Shown here in pieces: positions 27,188 through 36,114 of a stretch of DNA of 64,000 nucleotides. Where the stretch lies: contig NZ_JACCCC010000001.1 in assembly GCF_013408795.1 (NCBI RefSeq), positions 3,534,001-3,598,000 on the forward strand, in the 5' to 3' direction. The notes under the pieces were generated by a model. It saw only the letters and a program-made list of their open reading frames with translations. It was not told where the DNA came from and did not search any database. Numbering within the stretch: position 1 is the first letter of the stretch; each line of letters opens with the position of its first letter. Source of the stretch: Spinactinospora alkalitolerans. Its GTDB lineage: Bacteria > Actinomycetota > Actinomycetes > Streptosporangiales > Streptosporangiaceae. The position numbers and the translations under genes are program-made.

Positions 27188-30100
27188 TCACACCTCCGTT
27201 CCGGTGGCGTCGGTGACGCCGGCGCGGCGCTGGTACTGGCGGACGAGTTCGGGGCGCTGCGGTCCGCGTGGCCGCCGTCCCGGCCGGATGTCGGCGGTCA
27301 GGGCCTTCACCTCCTGGATGTGGACGTTGGAGTCGAGGCTGATCGAGGTCAGCTCGTTGGCGGCGTCACCGGTGCTGTGCCCGTTGGGCCCCCAGTGGTA
27401 GGGCAGCCCGATCTGGTGGATCGTGCGGCCCTGCACCCGCAGCGGGGCCATGCGGTCGGTGACCAGCACGCGGGCCTCGATGGCGTTGCGCGCGCTGATG
27501 ATGGTGGCCCACTCCCCGTGGCGCAGCCCGCGCTCCTCGGCGAGTTCGGGCGAGACCTCGCAGAAGAACTCCGGCTGGAGTTCGGCCAGGTACGGGGTCC
27601 ACCGGCTCATCCCGCCCGCGGTGAAGTGCTCGGTGAGCCGGTAGGTGGTGACTACGTAGGGGTAGACGCCGGAGCCCGGGTCGCCCGGGTCGGGGTGGTA
27701 CCGGTTGTGCTCTCCGGGATAGATCAGCCGGGTGGGGCTGCGCTGCTGCTTGTACAGCGGATTGCTGAACGGAGAGTCCTGGGGCTCGTAGTGGGTGGGG
27801 ATCGGGCCGTCGGTGAGCCCGGCCGGCGCGTACAGCCAGCCCTTGCCGTCGGCCTGCATGATGAAGGCGTCGGTCCCGGTCAGCGCCGCGACCCCCTCGA
27901 CGCCCTCCTCGGGCCGGTAGTCCGGGGCCTTGCCGACCTCGAAGTCGGGCACGTCGTGGCCCTGCCAGCGCTCCTTCTCCGCGTCCCACCACACCAGGGC
28001 CTTGCGGTCGCTCCACGGGTTGCCGTCGGCGTCGGCGGAGGCCCTGTTGTAGAGGATGCGCCGGTTCATCGGCCACGACCACGCCCATTCCGCGGCGATC
28101 CAGTCCTGGTGCCCGGCCGGTTTGCGGCGCGCGGCCTGGTTGACGCCGTCGGCGTAGACGCCGCAGTAGATCCAGCACCCGCACGAGGTCGAACCGTCGT
28201 CGCGCAGCTGCTCGTAACCGCTGAGGGGGTGGCCTTCGGCGTCGTATCCGTTGATCTCGGCGAGCACGGCCTCGGCGCTGGGCTCCTCCCCCTCCTCCAG
28301 CGGATACTCCCAGGTCAGGTCGAGGATCGGCCGGTCCATCGGGTCGGTGGAGCCGGCGAGCTTGGCCCGGATCCTGCGCCCGAGGTGGTACATGAACCAC
28401 AGGTCGCTGCGGGCGTCGCCCTTGGGCAGGACGGCCCGGTCGTGCCACTGCAGCATCCGGTTGGTGTTGGTGAAGGTCCCGGACTTCTCGGTGTGGGAGG
28501 CCGCAGGGAAGAAGAACACCTCGGTGGCGATGTCCTCGGTGCGCAGCTCGCCCGAGTCGATCTCGGGGCCGTCCTTCCACCAGGTGGCGCTCTCGATCAG
28601 GGAGAAGTCCCGCACGACCAGCCACTCCAGGTTGGCCATGCCCATGCGCTGGGCCTTGGCGTTGGCCGAGCCGACGGTCGGGTTCTCCCCCATCAGGAAG
28701 TAGCCCTTGCAGTTGCCCGCCAACTGCTCCATGACGGTGTCGTAGGTGCTGTGCGAGCCGGTGATCCTGGGCAGGTGGTCGAAGCAGAAGTCGTTGTCGG
28801 CCGACGCCGGCGCGTACCACGCCTTCATCAGGCTGACCAGGTAGTCCTTCATGTTCGCCCAGTAGCCCTTGCGGGCTGCGTCGGCGGCCACGAACGCGTC
28901 CATGTCCTGCTGCTCGTGGGCGTGCGGCATCGGGATGTAGCCGGGCAGCAGGTTGAACAGGGTGGGGATGTCGCTGGAGCCCTGGATGCTGGCGTGGCCG
29001 CGCAGCGCCTGGATGCCGCCGCCCGGGCGGCCGATGTTGCCCAGCAGCAGCTGCAGCACGGAGGCCGCGCGGATGTACTGGGAGCCGACCGTGTGCTGGG
29101 TCCAGCCGACCGCGTAGCAGAAGACGCTGGTGCGGTCCGGTCCGGAGTTGCGGGTGAGGTGCTCGCAGACTTCGGCGAACACGTCCTGGGGGATGCCGCA
29201 GACCTCCTCGACCAGCTCCGGGGTGTAGCGCGCGTAGTGGCGCTTGAGGATCTGGAAGACGCAGCGGGGGTCCTGCAGCGTCTCGTCCTGGTGCGCCTCG
29301 CCCTTCATCGGGGCGCCGCCGGAGCCCTGCTGCTCGGGCCGGGCCGACTTGCTGACGTCCTCGTCGGGCATCCGCTCGGGGTGGAACTGGTCGCGCTTGC
29401 CCGAGGCCGCCGCGACCTGCATGCCCTCGTACATCCAGGTGGTGACGTCGTAGTCGCGGCTGTCGGTGTCGAAGCCGGAGAACAGGCCGTCGAGGTCCTC
29501 GGTGTCGCGGAACTCCTCGTTGACGATGGTCGCGGCGTTGGTGAAGGCCACGACGTAGTCCTTGAAGTACTTGTCGTTGGCGATGACGTGGTTGATGATG
29601 CCGCCGAGGAAGGCGATGTCGGTCCCGGCGCGGATGGGCACGTGCAGGTCGGCCAGCGCACTGGTGCGGCTGAAGTGCGGGTCGACGTGGATGACGACCG
29701 CGCCGCGCGCCTTGGCCTCCATGACCCACTGGAAGCCCACCGGGTGATTCTCGGCGTAGTTGGAGCCCTCGATGACGATGCAGTCGGAGTTCTGCTGGTC
29801 CTGCATGAACGTCGTGGCGCCGCCGCGGCCGAAGGAGGTGCCCAGGCCGGCGACGGTCGCGCTGTGGCAGACCCGGGCCTGGTTCTCCACCTGGATCACG
29901 CCCAGTCCGGTGAGGAGCTTCTTGATCAGGTAGTTCTCCTCGTTGTCCAGTGTCGCGCCGCCGAGGCTGGCGATGCCCATCGTGCGGTTGACCCGCGTGC
30001 CGTCGTCGTCCTCCCACTGCCAGGTCCGGCGGCGGGTCTCGATGACCCGGTCGGCGACCATGTCCATGGCGGTCTCGAGGTCGAGTTCCTGCCAGTCGGT

Positions 30101-30436
30101 CGCGTGCGGCGGCCGGTACAGCACCGTGTGCCGGCGCGAGGGCCCGGTGGTGAGCTGGAGGGAGGCCGCCCCCTTGGGGCAGAGCCGCCCCCTGCTGATC
30201 GGGGAGTCCGGGTTGCCCTCGATCTGGACGACCTCTTCGTCGCGGACGTAGACGTTCTGCGAGCAGCCGACCGCGCAGTACGGGCAGACCGACTTCACGA
30301 TCCGGTCGGCGTCCTGGGTGCGGGGGGTGAGGGCCTTGGTGCGCGCGGAGGAGACAGCGGCACCGCGGCCCGAGGGATCGTCCCCGGTCAACTGCCGATA
30401 CACCGGCCATGATTCGATCCACGTGCGCACACCCAT
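27188..30436 (-). CDS. Formate dehydrogenase alpha subunit, molybdopterin, Cys-type
   Basis: 1082 residues, a complete formate dehydrogenase-N/O type catalytic subunit. The 4Fe-4S ligands are C51, C54, C58 and C86 (CPYCAVGC and RLCPKG). The metal ligand that is selenocysteine in E. coli FdnG is an ordinary Cys (C190, in NQARVCHSATVAGLG, TGC codon). There is no twin-arginine signal, so the catalytic site probably faces the cytoplasm. The start at 30436 has GAGGAGAGG upstream. It oxidises formate to CO2 and feeds electrons through the beta subunit and NrfD to quinone. Confidence 0.93.
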   Translation of the reverse strand: MGVRTWIESWPVYRQLTGDDPSGRGAAVSSARTKALTPRTQDADRIVKSVCPYCAVGCSQNVYVRDEEVVQIEGNPDSPISRGRLCPKGAASLQLTTGPSRRHTVLYRPPHATDWQELDLETAMDMVADRVIETRRRTWQWEDDDGTRVNRTMGIASLGGATLDNEENYLIKKLLTGLGVIQVENQARVCHSATVAGLGTSFGRGGATTFMQDQQNSDCIVIEGSNYAENHPVGFQWVMEAKARGAVVIHVDPHFSRTSALADLHVPIRAGTDIAFLGGIINHVIANDKYFKDYVVAFTNAATIVNEEFRDTEDLDGLFSGFDTDSRDYDVTTWMYEGMQVAAASGKRDQFHPERMPDEDVSKSARPEQQGSGGAPMKGEAHQDETLQDPRCVFQILKRHYARYTPELVEEVCGIPQDVFAEVCEHLTRNSGPDRTSVFCYAVGWTQHTVGSQYIRAASVLQLLLGNIGRPGGGIQALRGHASIQGSSDIPTLFNLLPGYIPMPHAHEQQDMDAFVAADAARKGYWANMKDYLVSLMKAWYAPASADNDFCFDHLPRITGSHSTYDTVMEQLAGNCKGYFLMGENPTVGSANAKAQRMGMANLEWLVVRDFSLIESATWWKDGPEIDSGELRTEDIATEVFFFPAASHTEKSGTFTNTNRMLQWHDRAVLPKGDARSDLWFMYHLGRRIRAKLAGSTDPMDRPILDLTWEYPLEEGEEPSAEAVLAEINGYDAEGHPLSGYEQLRDDGSTSCGCWIYCGVYADGVNQAARRKPAGHQDWIAAEWAWSWPMNRRILYNRASADADGNPWSDRKALVWWDAEKERWQGHDVPDFEVGKAPDYRPEEGVEGVAALTGTDAFIMQADGKGWLYAPAGLTDGPIPTHYEPQDSPFSNPLYKQQRSPTRLIYPGEHNRYHPDPGDPGSGVYPYVVTTYRLTEHFTAGGMSRWTPYLAELQPEFFCEVSPELAEERGLRHGEWATIISARNAIEARVLVTDRMAPLRVQGRTIHQIGLPYHWGPNGHSTGDAANELTSISLDSNVHIQEVKALTADIRPGRRPRGPQRPELVRQYQRRAGVTDATGTEV

Positions 30437-30480
30437 AGGGCCCTCTCCTCGCTCTCGCAGCCGGTCGCTTGCACCGGCCG

Positions 30481-30517
30481 GCACCGCGCAGGCCCCGGAT
30501 CGGGGCCTGCGCGGTGC
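30481..30517. repeat. 17-bp perfect hairpin upstream of formate dehydrogenase operon
   Basis: GCACCGCGCAGGCCCCG pairs perfectly with its complement around a 3-nt GAT loop, 45 bp before the alpha subunit start. In the 307-bp divergent gap it would lie in the fdh leader RNA or act as an operator. No T-run flanks it on either strand. Confidence 0.75.
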
Positions 30518-30743
30518 TTCCGGCGCAATGGTGCGGAGCCGCTACCCGGGCGCGCGGGCGTGAAACGAAAAAGTGCGGCGAGCGGATCCCGCCGGTCCGC
30601 GCCCGCCCGTCCCCGGTCGATGCGTTCGTCGCGGTCGCGGTGGTACCGGAGCGCGTCACCGGGTAGGGGAGCGTGCTCACCGCCGGTCCCGGCCGCACTC
30701 GGCGGCCACGCCGGCAGGATCCGGGGAGAAGGGGAGAGACACC

Positions 30744-31136
30744 ATGACGGCACTGCCCGAGGACCGCGCGGGGATCCTCACCAAGCGCGCCTTCGCCCAC
30801 ATCGCGACCATCGGCCCGGACGGCGAGCCGCACTCCAGTCCGGTGTGGATCGACTGGGACGGCGAGTTCGTGAAGTTCAGCCAGACCACATCGCGGCAGA
30901 AGTACCTCAACCTGCTCAGGGACGCGCGGATCGCGCTGTCGGTGCACGACCCCGACGATCCGCACCGCTACCTGGAGATCCGCGGCCGCGTGGACCACTT
31001 CGACGATGACACCGACAACGCGTTCATCAACAGGCTGGCCAGGAAGTACCTGGACGAGGACGTCTACCCGTGGACCGAACCCGGCGAGGAGCGCGTCGTG
31101 GTGTTCGTGCTGCCCGAGCGGACCACGCAGCAGTGA
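30744..31136 (+). CDS. PPOX-class F420-dependent-type flavin-fold protein (Rv1155-like)
   Basis: 130 residues, one split-barrel domain. It contains RAFAHIATIGPDGEPHSSPV, then WDGEFVKFSQTTSRQKYLNL and a C-terminal YLEIRGRVDHF strand, typical of the actinobacterial Rv1155 group of pyridoxamine-oxidase-fold proteins that bind F420 or FMN and reduce small molecules. ATG preceded by GGGGAGAG. It is divergent from the formate dehydrogenase operon; no functional link is evident. Confidence 0.85.
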   Translation: MTALPEDRAGILTKRAFAHIATIGPDGEPHSSPVWIDWDGEFVKFSQTTSRQKYLNLLRDARIALSVHDPDDPHRYLEIRGRVDHFDDDTDNAFINRLARKYLDEDVYPWTEPGEERVVVFVLPERTTQQ

Positions 31137-31139
31137 GGT

Positions 31140-31163
31140 GCGGGCCGGGAGGACGCGGCCCGC
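31140..31163 (+). terminator. Hairpin after the F420-type gene
   Basis: GCGGGCCG pairs with CGGCCCGC around an 8-nt loop a few bases past the stop codon. There is no T-run, so it is an actinobacterial I-shaped terminator at best. Confidence 0.45.
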
Positions 31164-31242
31164 CATGGTGGTGGTGACGGGGGGCCGGAGCCTTGTCGGG
31201 TGACCTGCCCCACACCTAGACTTCTCCGATACCGAACTTTTC

Positions 31243-31257
31243 GTTCGATAATCGAAC
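31243..31257. promoter_or_regulatory. Palindromic operator-like site before MHS transporter
   Basis: GTTCGATAATCGAAC is a 7-1-7 dyad 20 bp before the transporter start, in an AT-richer stretch that also has CGAAC-N5-GTTCG just upstream. It resembles operator sequences recognised by IclR-family regulators of the PcaR/PcaU kind. The cognate regulator is not obvious in the window. Confidence 0.55.
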
Positions 31258-31277
31258 TTCGGTGGGAGGAGTCGTCC

Positions 31278-32606
31278 ATGGAGCAGGCCTCGACCGGCGT
31301 CGGAGTCCCCAATCCCGAGATACGGCGGGTGGCACTGGCCAGCTTCGTCGGGACCGCCATCGAATGGTACGACTTCTTCATCTACAGCACCGCGGCCCAG
31401 CTCGTCTTCGCCTCCCAGTTCTTCACCGACCTGTCACCCGCGGCGGCCGGCCTGGCGTCCTTCGCCACGATCGGCGTCAGCTTCATCGCCCGCCCGCTGG
31501 GCGGCGTGGTCATGGGCCACTTCGGCGACCTGCTGGGCCGCCGCACGATGCTCGTGGTGTCGCTGCTGCTCATGGGGATCGCGACCGTGGGGGTCGGGCT
31601 GCTGCCGACCTACACCCAGATCGGCCTGGGCGCACCCGTCCTGCTCGTCCTCCTGAGGCTGCTGCAGGGTCTGAGCGCCGGCGGCGAATGGGGCGGGGCC
31701 GCGCTGATGGCCGTGGAGCACGCGCCCCGGCACAGGCGCGGGCTCTTCGGCGCCTTTCCCCAGCTCGGGGCGCCGGCCGGGCTGGTGCTGGCCAACGCCG
31801 TCTTCTTCCTGGTCACCTTCTCCACCACCGACGACCAGTTCGCCGCGTGGGGCTGGCGGCTGCCGTTCCTGTTCAGCGCGGTGATGATCGCGATCGGCTT
31901 CTTCATCCGCGCGCGGGTCAGCGAGAGCCCGGAGTTCACCCGCCTGAAGGACGCCAGGGAGCGGGCCAAGAGCCCGCTGAGCGAGGTGCTGCGCGAGCAC
32001 CGCGGGCCCTTCCTCATCGCGGCGGGGGTCTTCATCGCCAACAACATGGTGGGTTACATCTTCCTGGCCTACATCCTCGGCTACGCGACCGCGGAGCTGG
32101 ACGTCGGCCAGGACGCGATGCTGCTGGTCGTGGTCACCGGCGCGCTGTCCTGGGTCGGCACCACCCTGCTGGCCGCGCGCTGGTCCGACGCCGTGGGGCG
32201 GCGCAGGGTCTACCTGGTCGGCTCGCTGTGGATCATCGGCTGGGCCTTCCCCTTCTTCCTGCTGCTCGACACCGGCTCCATCCCGGTCATGCTGCCCTCG
32301 GTGCTGATGCTCTCGGTCGGCCTCGGCCTGACCTACGGCCCGCAGGCCGCGCTGTACGCCGAGCTGTTCCCCTCGCGCGTGCGCTACAGCGGGGCCTCCT
32401 TCTCCTACGCGATCGGCGCGGTGCTGGGCGGCGGCTTCGCCCCGTTCGTCGCGGCGTCGCTGCAGGCCTCGACCGGGACCTCGATGTCGGTGTCGGCTTA
32501 CATGGCCGCGGTCGGCCTGGTCAGCCTGGTCGCCGTGCTGTACATCCCCGAGACCCCCGACCAGGTGCGCGAACGGCGCGCGGCCGGGGGTACGGTTACG
32601 CGGTGA
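31278..32606 (+). CDS. MHS-type MFS transporter (organic acid/betaine symporter group)
   Basis: 442 residues, twelve helices, with the metabolite:H+ symporter signature VGTAIEWYDFFIYSTAA at the first helix and GGVVMGHFGDLLGRRTMLV between helices 2 and 3. Members import shikimate, proline/betaine, citrate or small monocarboxylates. GGGAGGAG precedes the ATG. Before the 8-kb insertion its TGA would have overlapped the GTG that heads the FAD oxidase frame, so the natural substrate is probably a 2-hydroxy acid such as glycolate or lactate. The left copy of the 121-bp repeat ends at its stop codon, so this gene is intact. Confidence 0.88.
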   Translation: MEQASTGVGVPNPEIRRVALASFVGTAIEWYDFFIYSTAAQLVFASQFFTDLSPAAAGLASFATIGVSFIARPLGGVVMGHFGDLLGRRTMLVVSLLLMGIATVGVGLLPTYTQIGLGAPVLLVLLRLLQGLSAGGEWGGAALMAVEHAPRHRRGLFGAFPQLGAPAGLVLANAVFFLVTFSTTDDQFAAWGWRLPFLFSAVMIAIGFFIRARVSESPEFTRLKDARERAKSPLSEVLREHRGPFLIAAGVFIANNMVGYIFLAYILGYATAELDVGQDAMLLVVVTGALSWVGTTLLAARWSDAVGRRRVYLVGSLWIIGWAFPFFLLLDTGSIPVMLPSVLMLSVGLGLTYGPQAALYAELFPSRVRYSGASFSYAIGAVLGGGFAPFVAASLQASTGTSMSVSAYMAAVGLVSLVAVLYIPETPDQVRERRAAGGTVTR

Positions 32607-32608
32607 CC
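32488..32608. repeat. Left 121-bp direct repeat (island boundary)
   Basis: This segment, the last 39 codons or so of the MHS transporter plus its stop, is identical base for base to 40511-40631, exactly 8023 bp away. The flanking bases differ on both sides. Confidence 0.97.
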
Positions 32609-32651
32609 CGCACGAAAGCACGACAAGAGCCGATCGCCCTACCCTGGTGAT

Positions 32652-33539
32652 GTGTCTCCTCACGAGCGGTCCGCCGGCCTCCGCCTCCAACTCCCCTCCC
32701 CCCTGGTCGAGCTGGACGACGATCGGGCGGCCGCGCGAGGCGTGCGCCTGCTCCTCAAACGCGACGACCTGATCAACCCGGAGGTCCCCGGGAACAAATG
32801 GCGCAAGCTTCGCCTCAATCTCGACGCCGCCCAGAAACAGGGGCATGACACGCTGCTGACATTCGGTGGCGCCTACTCCAATCACATCCGCGCCATCGCA
32901 GCAGCCGGCCGCCATTACGGACTGGCGACCATCGGAGTGATCCGCGGCGAGGAGCACACTCCGCTGAACCCGTCCCTCGCCTACGCCGCCGACCGCGGCA
33001 TGCGGCTGGCCTACATGGACCGCACTACCTACCGGGTCAAACACGAGCCCGAAGTCACCAACCGGCTCCGTGAGGAGTTCGGCGACTTCTACCTCGTGCC
33101 CGAAGGAGGCAGCAACGCGCTCGCGGTGCGCGGCTGCATGGAGATCCCCGCCGAGATCGCCGAACCGTTCGACGTGATCTGCTGTGCGGTCGGCACCGGC
33201 GGCACGCTGGCCGGTATCGCGGCCGGACTGCCGGAAGGCGCGCGGGCGATCGGGTTCTCCGCGTTGAAGGGCGGCTCGTTCCTCACCGAGGACGTGCGCG
33301 GACTTCAGGCGACGGCCGGGACGCCCACGGGCAACTGGCGGATCGAGACCGGTTTCCACTTCGGCGGGTTCGCCAAGCGGCGTCCGGAGCTGGACGAGTT
33401 CATCGCCGACTTCGGACAGCGCCACGGCATCACGCTGGAGTGGGTCTACGTCGCCAAGATGCTGGCCGGTGTGTTCGCGCTGATCGAGCAGGGCACGTTC
33501 CCGGAGGGGACGACGGTCATCGCGGTCATCACCGGGTGA
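32652..33539 (+). CDS. PLP-dependent ACC deaminase / D-cysteine desulfhydrase family enzyme
   Basis: 295 residues of the tryptophan synthase beta fold type II. The PLP lysine is K49 in VPGNKWRKLRLN, followed by the substrate-site segment FGGAYSNHIRAIAAAG and the phosphate-binding loop GTGGTLAGI. Relatives deaminate 1-aminocyclopropane-1-carboxylate or D-cysteine. Start taken at GTG 32652. It is the first gene of the island and is convergent with the HTH regulator (4-bp gap). The natural substrate cannot be told from sequence. Confidence 0.8.
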   Translation: MSPHERSAGLRLQLPSPLVELDDDRAAARGVRLLLKRDDLINPEVPGNKWRKLRLNLDAAQKQGHDTLLTFGGAYSNHIRAIAAAGRHYGLATIGVIRGEEHTPLNPSLAYAADRGMRLAYMDRTTYRVKHEPEVTNRLREEFGDFYLVPEGGSNALAVRGCMEIPAEIAEPFDVICCAVGTGGTLAGIAAGLPEGARAIGFSALKGGSFLTEDVRGLQATAGTPTGNWRIETGFHFGGFAKRRPELDEFIADFGQRHGITLEWVYVAKMLAGVFALIEQGTFPEGTTVIAVITG

Positions 33540-33543
33540 ACGG

Positions 33544-34575
33544 TCAGGCCTTCATGTGGTACTCGCGGATCGTGCGCGTCGACGCGGCGTGATCCACCCA
33601 GGTCAATTCCCATTCGCCGGTGTTGACCTTGAAGTTCTTGCCGAACCCCACCCACTTGCCGCTCATCCCCCGCCCCATCGGGCTGATGAGCAGTTGCAGC
33701 GTGCCGTGGTAGGTCGCGCCCCGGTAGTAACCGGTGGGCGAGGTGCGTTCCGACCAAGCGCCGCCGGCGGTCATGCCGTCGATGGTCAGTTGCAGGTCCA
33801 GCCGGGATCCGGTGGTGTGCGGCAGGCTCTGCCCGTGCAGCTTGTCGCCTTCGTGGCGGAGCACGACATAGTGCTCGTCTTCGAACTCTGCGTCGCGGCC
33901 GCTGCTGTAGTACAGGTAGCGGCTGTGCCAGATCCCGGAGTAGTCGGGGCCGGTGCCGTTGGCTGGCTGGGAGCGGGCGAGCGCCGGGTCGGTGGCAGCA
34001 ACCGCGGGCATGGTGGCGGCCAGCGAAAGCCCGGCGCTGATCTTTAAGAACAGACCGCGCTTGTTGACTCCATCGGCCACCCGCGTGGACCACTCGGTGA
34101 CACCGCGAGCGATGTCGTGGACGTCCATATCTTGGATCTGCTCGGCGATCACGGCGACTTTCTCGTTCGTCTCTGAGGCGCCAGCTGACGCCAGCCTGTC
34201 CAGGCTCGCCCGTGCACGATGAGCGTCGTCAGCCGGACGGTGGTCTGCGCAGTCCACCAGCAGATCCGCCAAGTGGCATTCGTACAGCTCAGCAAGCCGG
34301 GCCAGGACCGCGAGTGATGGCTCGTAACCGGTCGGCGATGGCCACAGCTCCCAGTACGACACATTCTTGTCCGTCTTCGGGTCGGCCGGCCATTTCTCGT
34401 TCCAGAGATCGGCGACGCGGCGCTGACTCCAGCCGTGAGCGAGCCGGAACGCGACCCGGGCGTTGACCCGGTAGCGGTCGCGGAACACTTCGGCGACCTC
34501 TGCCCAGGGCTTGCCTTCTCCGCGGAGCTGCTCTGCGAGAGCGAGCTGCTTCTGGCGCAGGCTGCGTGTGGCCAT
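33544..34575 (-). CDS. Helix-turn-helix regulator with C-terminal beta-rich domain
   Basis: About 343 residues. The N-terminal region [20 protein letters not shown] has the spacing of an XRE-type helix-turn-helix, followed by a helical part (about 100-165) with [21 protein letters not shown] hydrophobic stretch ([17 protein letters not shown], about 178-195) leads into a domain with many aromatic strands beginning [14 protein letters not shown]. Actinomycetes often keep such regulators next to small mobile or RiPP genes. The start at 34575 is uncertain by two codons. It may control the island genes transcribed away from it. Confidence 0.65.
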   Translation of the reverse strand: MATRSLRQKQLALAEQLRGEGKPWAEVAEVFRDRYRVNARVAFRLAHGWSQRRVADLWNEKWPADPKTDKNVSYWELWPSPTGYEPSLAVLARLAELYECHLADLLVDCADHRPADDAHRARASLDRLASAGASETNEKVAVIAEQIQDMDVHDIARGVTEWSTRVADGVNKRGLFLKISAGLSLAATMPAVAATDPALARSQPANGTGPDYSGIWHSRYLYYSSGRDAEFEDEHYVVLRHEGDKLHGQSLPHTTGSRLDLQLTIDGMTAGGAWSERTSPTGYYRGATYHGTLQLLISPMGRGMSGKWVGFGKNFKVNTGEWELTWVDHAASTRTIREYHMKA

Positions 34576-34757
34576 AGGCACCGTCCCGGTCGGTCCTCAG
34601 CTGTTGGTCGGACGGTAGCGGGTGCGCCCCCTGATGGAAAACCTCCCCGGTGGACAGGGAGATATGGCCTTCCATGATCACGGCCCTACTGGGTGGCTCC
34701 TGGGCGTGCTCTCCACGAGGGTGATGTCACTGGCTGTTGACCGAAAAGGAGCTCGTG

Positions 34758-35132
34758 ATGGTCCTCGTGGGCGAGCAGGAGACGCCACCCGTCGCCGCAG
34801 AGACACACGCCTACGGGTACGCGCTGGTCTCCTCCCAGGTGACAGGAGACGATATCCAGCGCCTGAAAAACGAGCTGCGGCGGTTCGCTCGGACGGCCGG
34901 CCACCGCATGGCGAACGTTTTCATTGATCACCCCCGCTCCCCCTCGGCTTTCGCGGCGCTCATGGATGCGCTCCGAACTGACCCTGGCGCCATCGTCGTC
35001 GTTCCTACGCTCCACCACCTGGCGCGAATGCCTGCATTGCAGGTGGCTATGCGGCTGGTGATCGAGACGGACGCAGGCGCCCGCGTGCTGGTGATGGAAC
35101 CCGACCAACAATCCCCTGTGGAGGCACAGTGA
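34758..35132 (+). CDS. Solitary resolvase-fold protein without DNA-binding domain
   Basis: 124 residues. AYGYALVSSQ, the FIDHPRSPSAFAALMDALR region and VVPTLHHLARM line up with the N-terminal catalytic domain of serine recombinases (usual YxRVS, and DRLxR near the end). The protein stops there: no C-terminal helix-turn-helix. Start at 34758 after AAAAGGAGCTCGTG. Its stop overlaps the next gene (GTGA). It is unlikely to cut specific DNA by itself; a structural or regulatory role is possible. Confidence 0.6.
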   Translation: MVLVGEQETPPVAAETHAYGYALVSSQVTGDDIQRLKNELRRFARTAGHRMANVFIDHPRSPSAFAALMDALRTDPGAIVVVPTLHHLARMPALQVAMRLVIETDAGARVLVMEPDQQSPVEAQ

Positions 35133-35566
35133 CTTCTTCTGTCCCGGGCTTCGAGCCGCTGCTGGCGAACCCCGAAGCCACGGGCACGCTCCAGAAAAAG
35201 ACGGACACCGTGACCGTCGGAGACGGCGAGCAGCAGGCCTGCGTCGAGATCACCAGCCGCACCATCACCGTCCATCTGCCCGACGTCTACCCCGCCACCT
35301 ACGGCGGGCGGCTCGACGAGATCGACGCCGCCCTGTCCGCGCTCGTCGACGCCTCCGACCAGATCCGGCCCCAGCCTCTCGCCGAGCGGTGGCCGGTCGG
35401 GCTGCGGGTGTCCACCCCGGACGGGTCCGGGAAGGTGGTGGAGGCGACCGTGTCCCGCCAGTCGCGGCTGCCCACCGTGTGGGTCGGTTTGGACGGGCGC
35501 ATCGGGAGTCCGCGTGGGTTCTCCCCCGAGAAGCTGACGCCGCTCCTCGGTGAGGAGGCGCGGTGA
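35129..35566 (+). CDS. Hypothetical island protein
   Basis: 145 residues, coupled by GTGA overlap to the resolvase-fold gene and to the next gene. Mostly polar, with a strand-rich second half (GLRVSTPDGSGKVVEATV and TVWVGLDGRIGSPRGFSPE) resembling a small SH3-like barrel, preceded by a helix of Asp/Ala-rich sequence. I do not recognise the family. Confidence 0.6.
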   Translation: MTSSVPGFEPLLANPEATGTLQKKTDTVTVGDGEQQACVEITSRTITVHLPDVYPATYGGRLDEIDAALSALVDASDQIRPQPLAERWPVGLRVSTPDGSGKVVEATVSRQSRLPTVWVGLDGRIGSPRGFSPEKLTPLLGEEAR

Positions 35567-35856
35567 TGGGTCAGCGGAGGCGCGCTGAGGACGCGTGCGC
35601 GCGACTGCTGGAGATCCGCACCCCGGGCTGGCGCGCGGAATGGAGACCGCAGACGGGCCTGTACCACGCCGCACGCGTCAACCCTCGACATGCCGGGGAC
35701 CTGATACCACCATTCCTTGCCCACGCGAATCCATCCGCGCTGGACGCGGAGATTCGGCAAGACGGGACGCTGACCGCCGAGCTGCGCGCCGGCCTATACG
35801 GACTCCAGGACGAAGGGAAGCTCCCCGTCTACGAAGGCCCTCCGGCCTCGGCTTGA
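35563..35856 (+). CDS. Hypothetical island protein
   Basis: 97 residues, start GTG (or the ATG three bases on) overlapping the preceding stop. Basic N-terminus, no membrane segment, with GWRAEWRPQTGLYHAARVNP suggesting a small alpha/beta fold. The third gene of a tightly coupled trio with the resolvase-fold protein. No function can be assigned. Confidence 0.55.
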   Translation: MMGQRRRAEDACARLLEIRTPGWRAEWRPQTGLYHAARVNPRHAGDLIPPFLAHANPSALDAEIRQDGTLTAELRAGLYGLQDEGKLPVYEGPPASA

Positions 35857-36114
35857 GCGGCTGGCGGCCAGCCTCGCGCCGGCGGTTCAGGCCCTATCGG
35901 GTTCGGAGAGAGGCCCCGGCGCGCGGCCCCTCGGGCTCCTTGAGGAAGGAGAACCGAGACCGAAGGGCTACCCGGCCCCCACCCTGCCGGGCAGCCCCTC
36001 TCCCCAGGCCGGGAGGAGCCCCGTCCCCTCCCCGGCCGCCCCCGAGACCGCCGCCCGGCCCTGGTGACCTCTCCCAGGGCCGAGCGGCCACCACACAACC
36101 TCAAGGGACCACCG

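Noticed and set aside
29864-29872. Selenocysteine codon in formate dehydrogenase
   Set aside because: The codon at the metal-ligand position is TGC (Cys), not TGA.
27320-31166. Frames of 1030 and 1266 codons overlapping the formate dehydrogenase alpha gene
   Set aside because: Compositional shadows of a gene with intact iron-sulfur and molybdopterin motifs.
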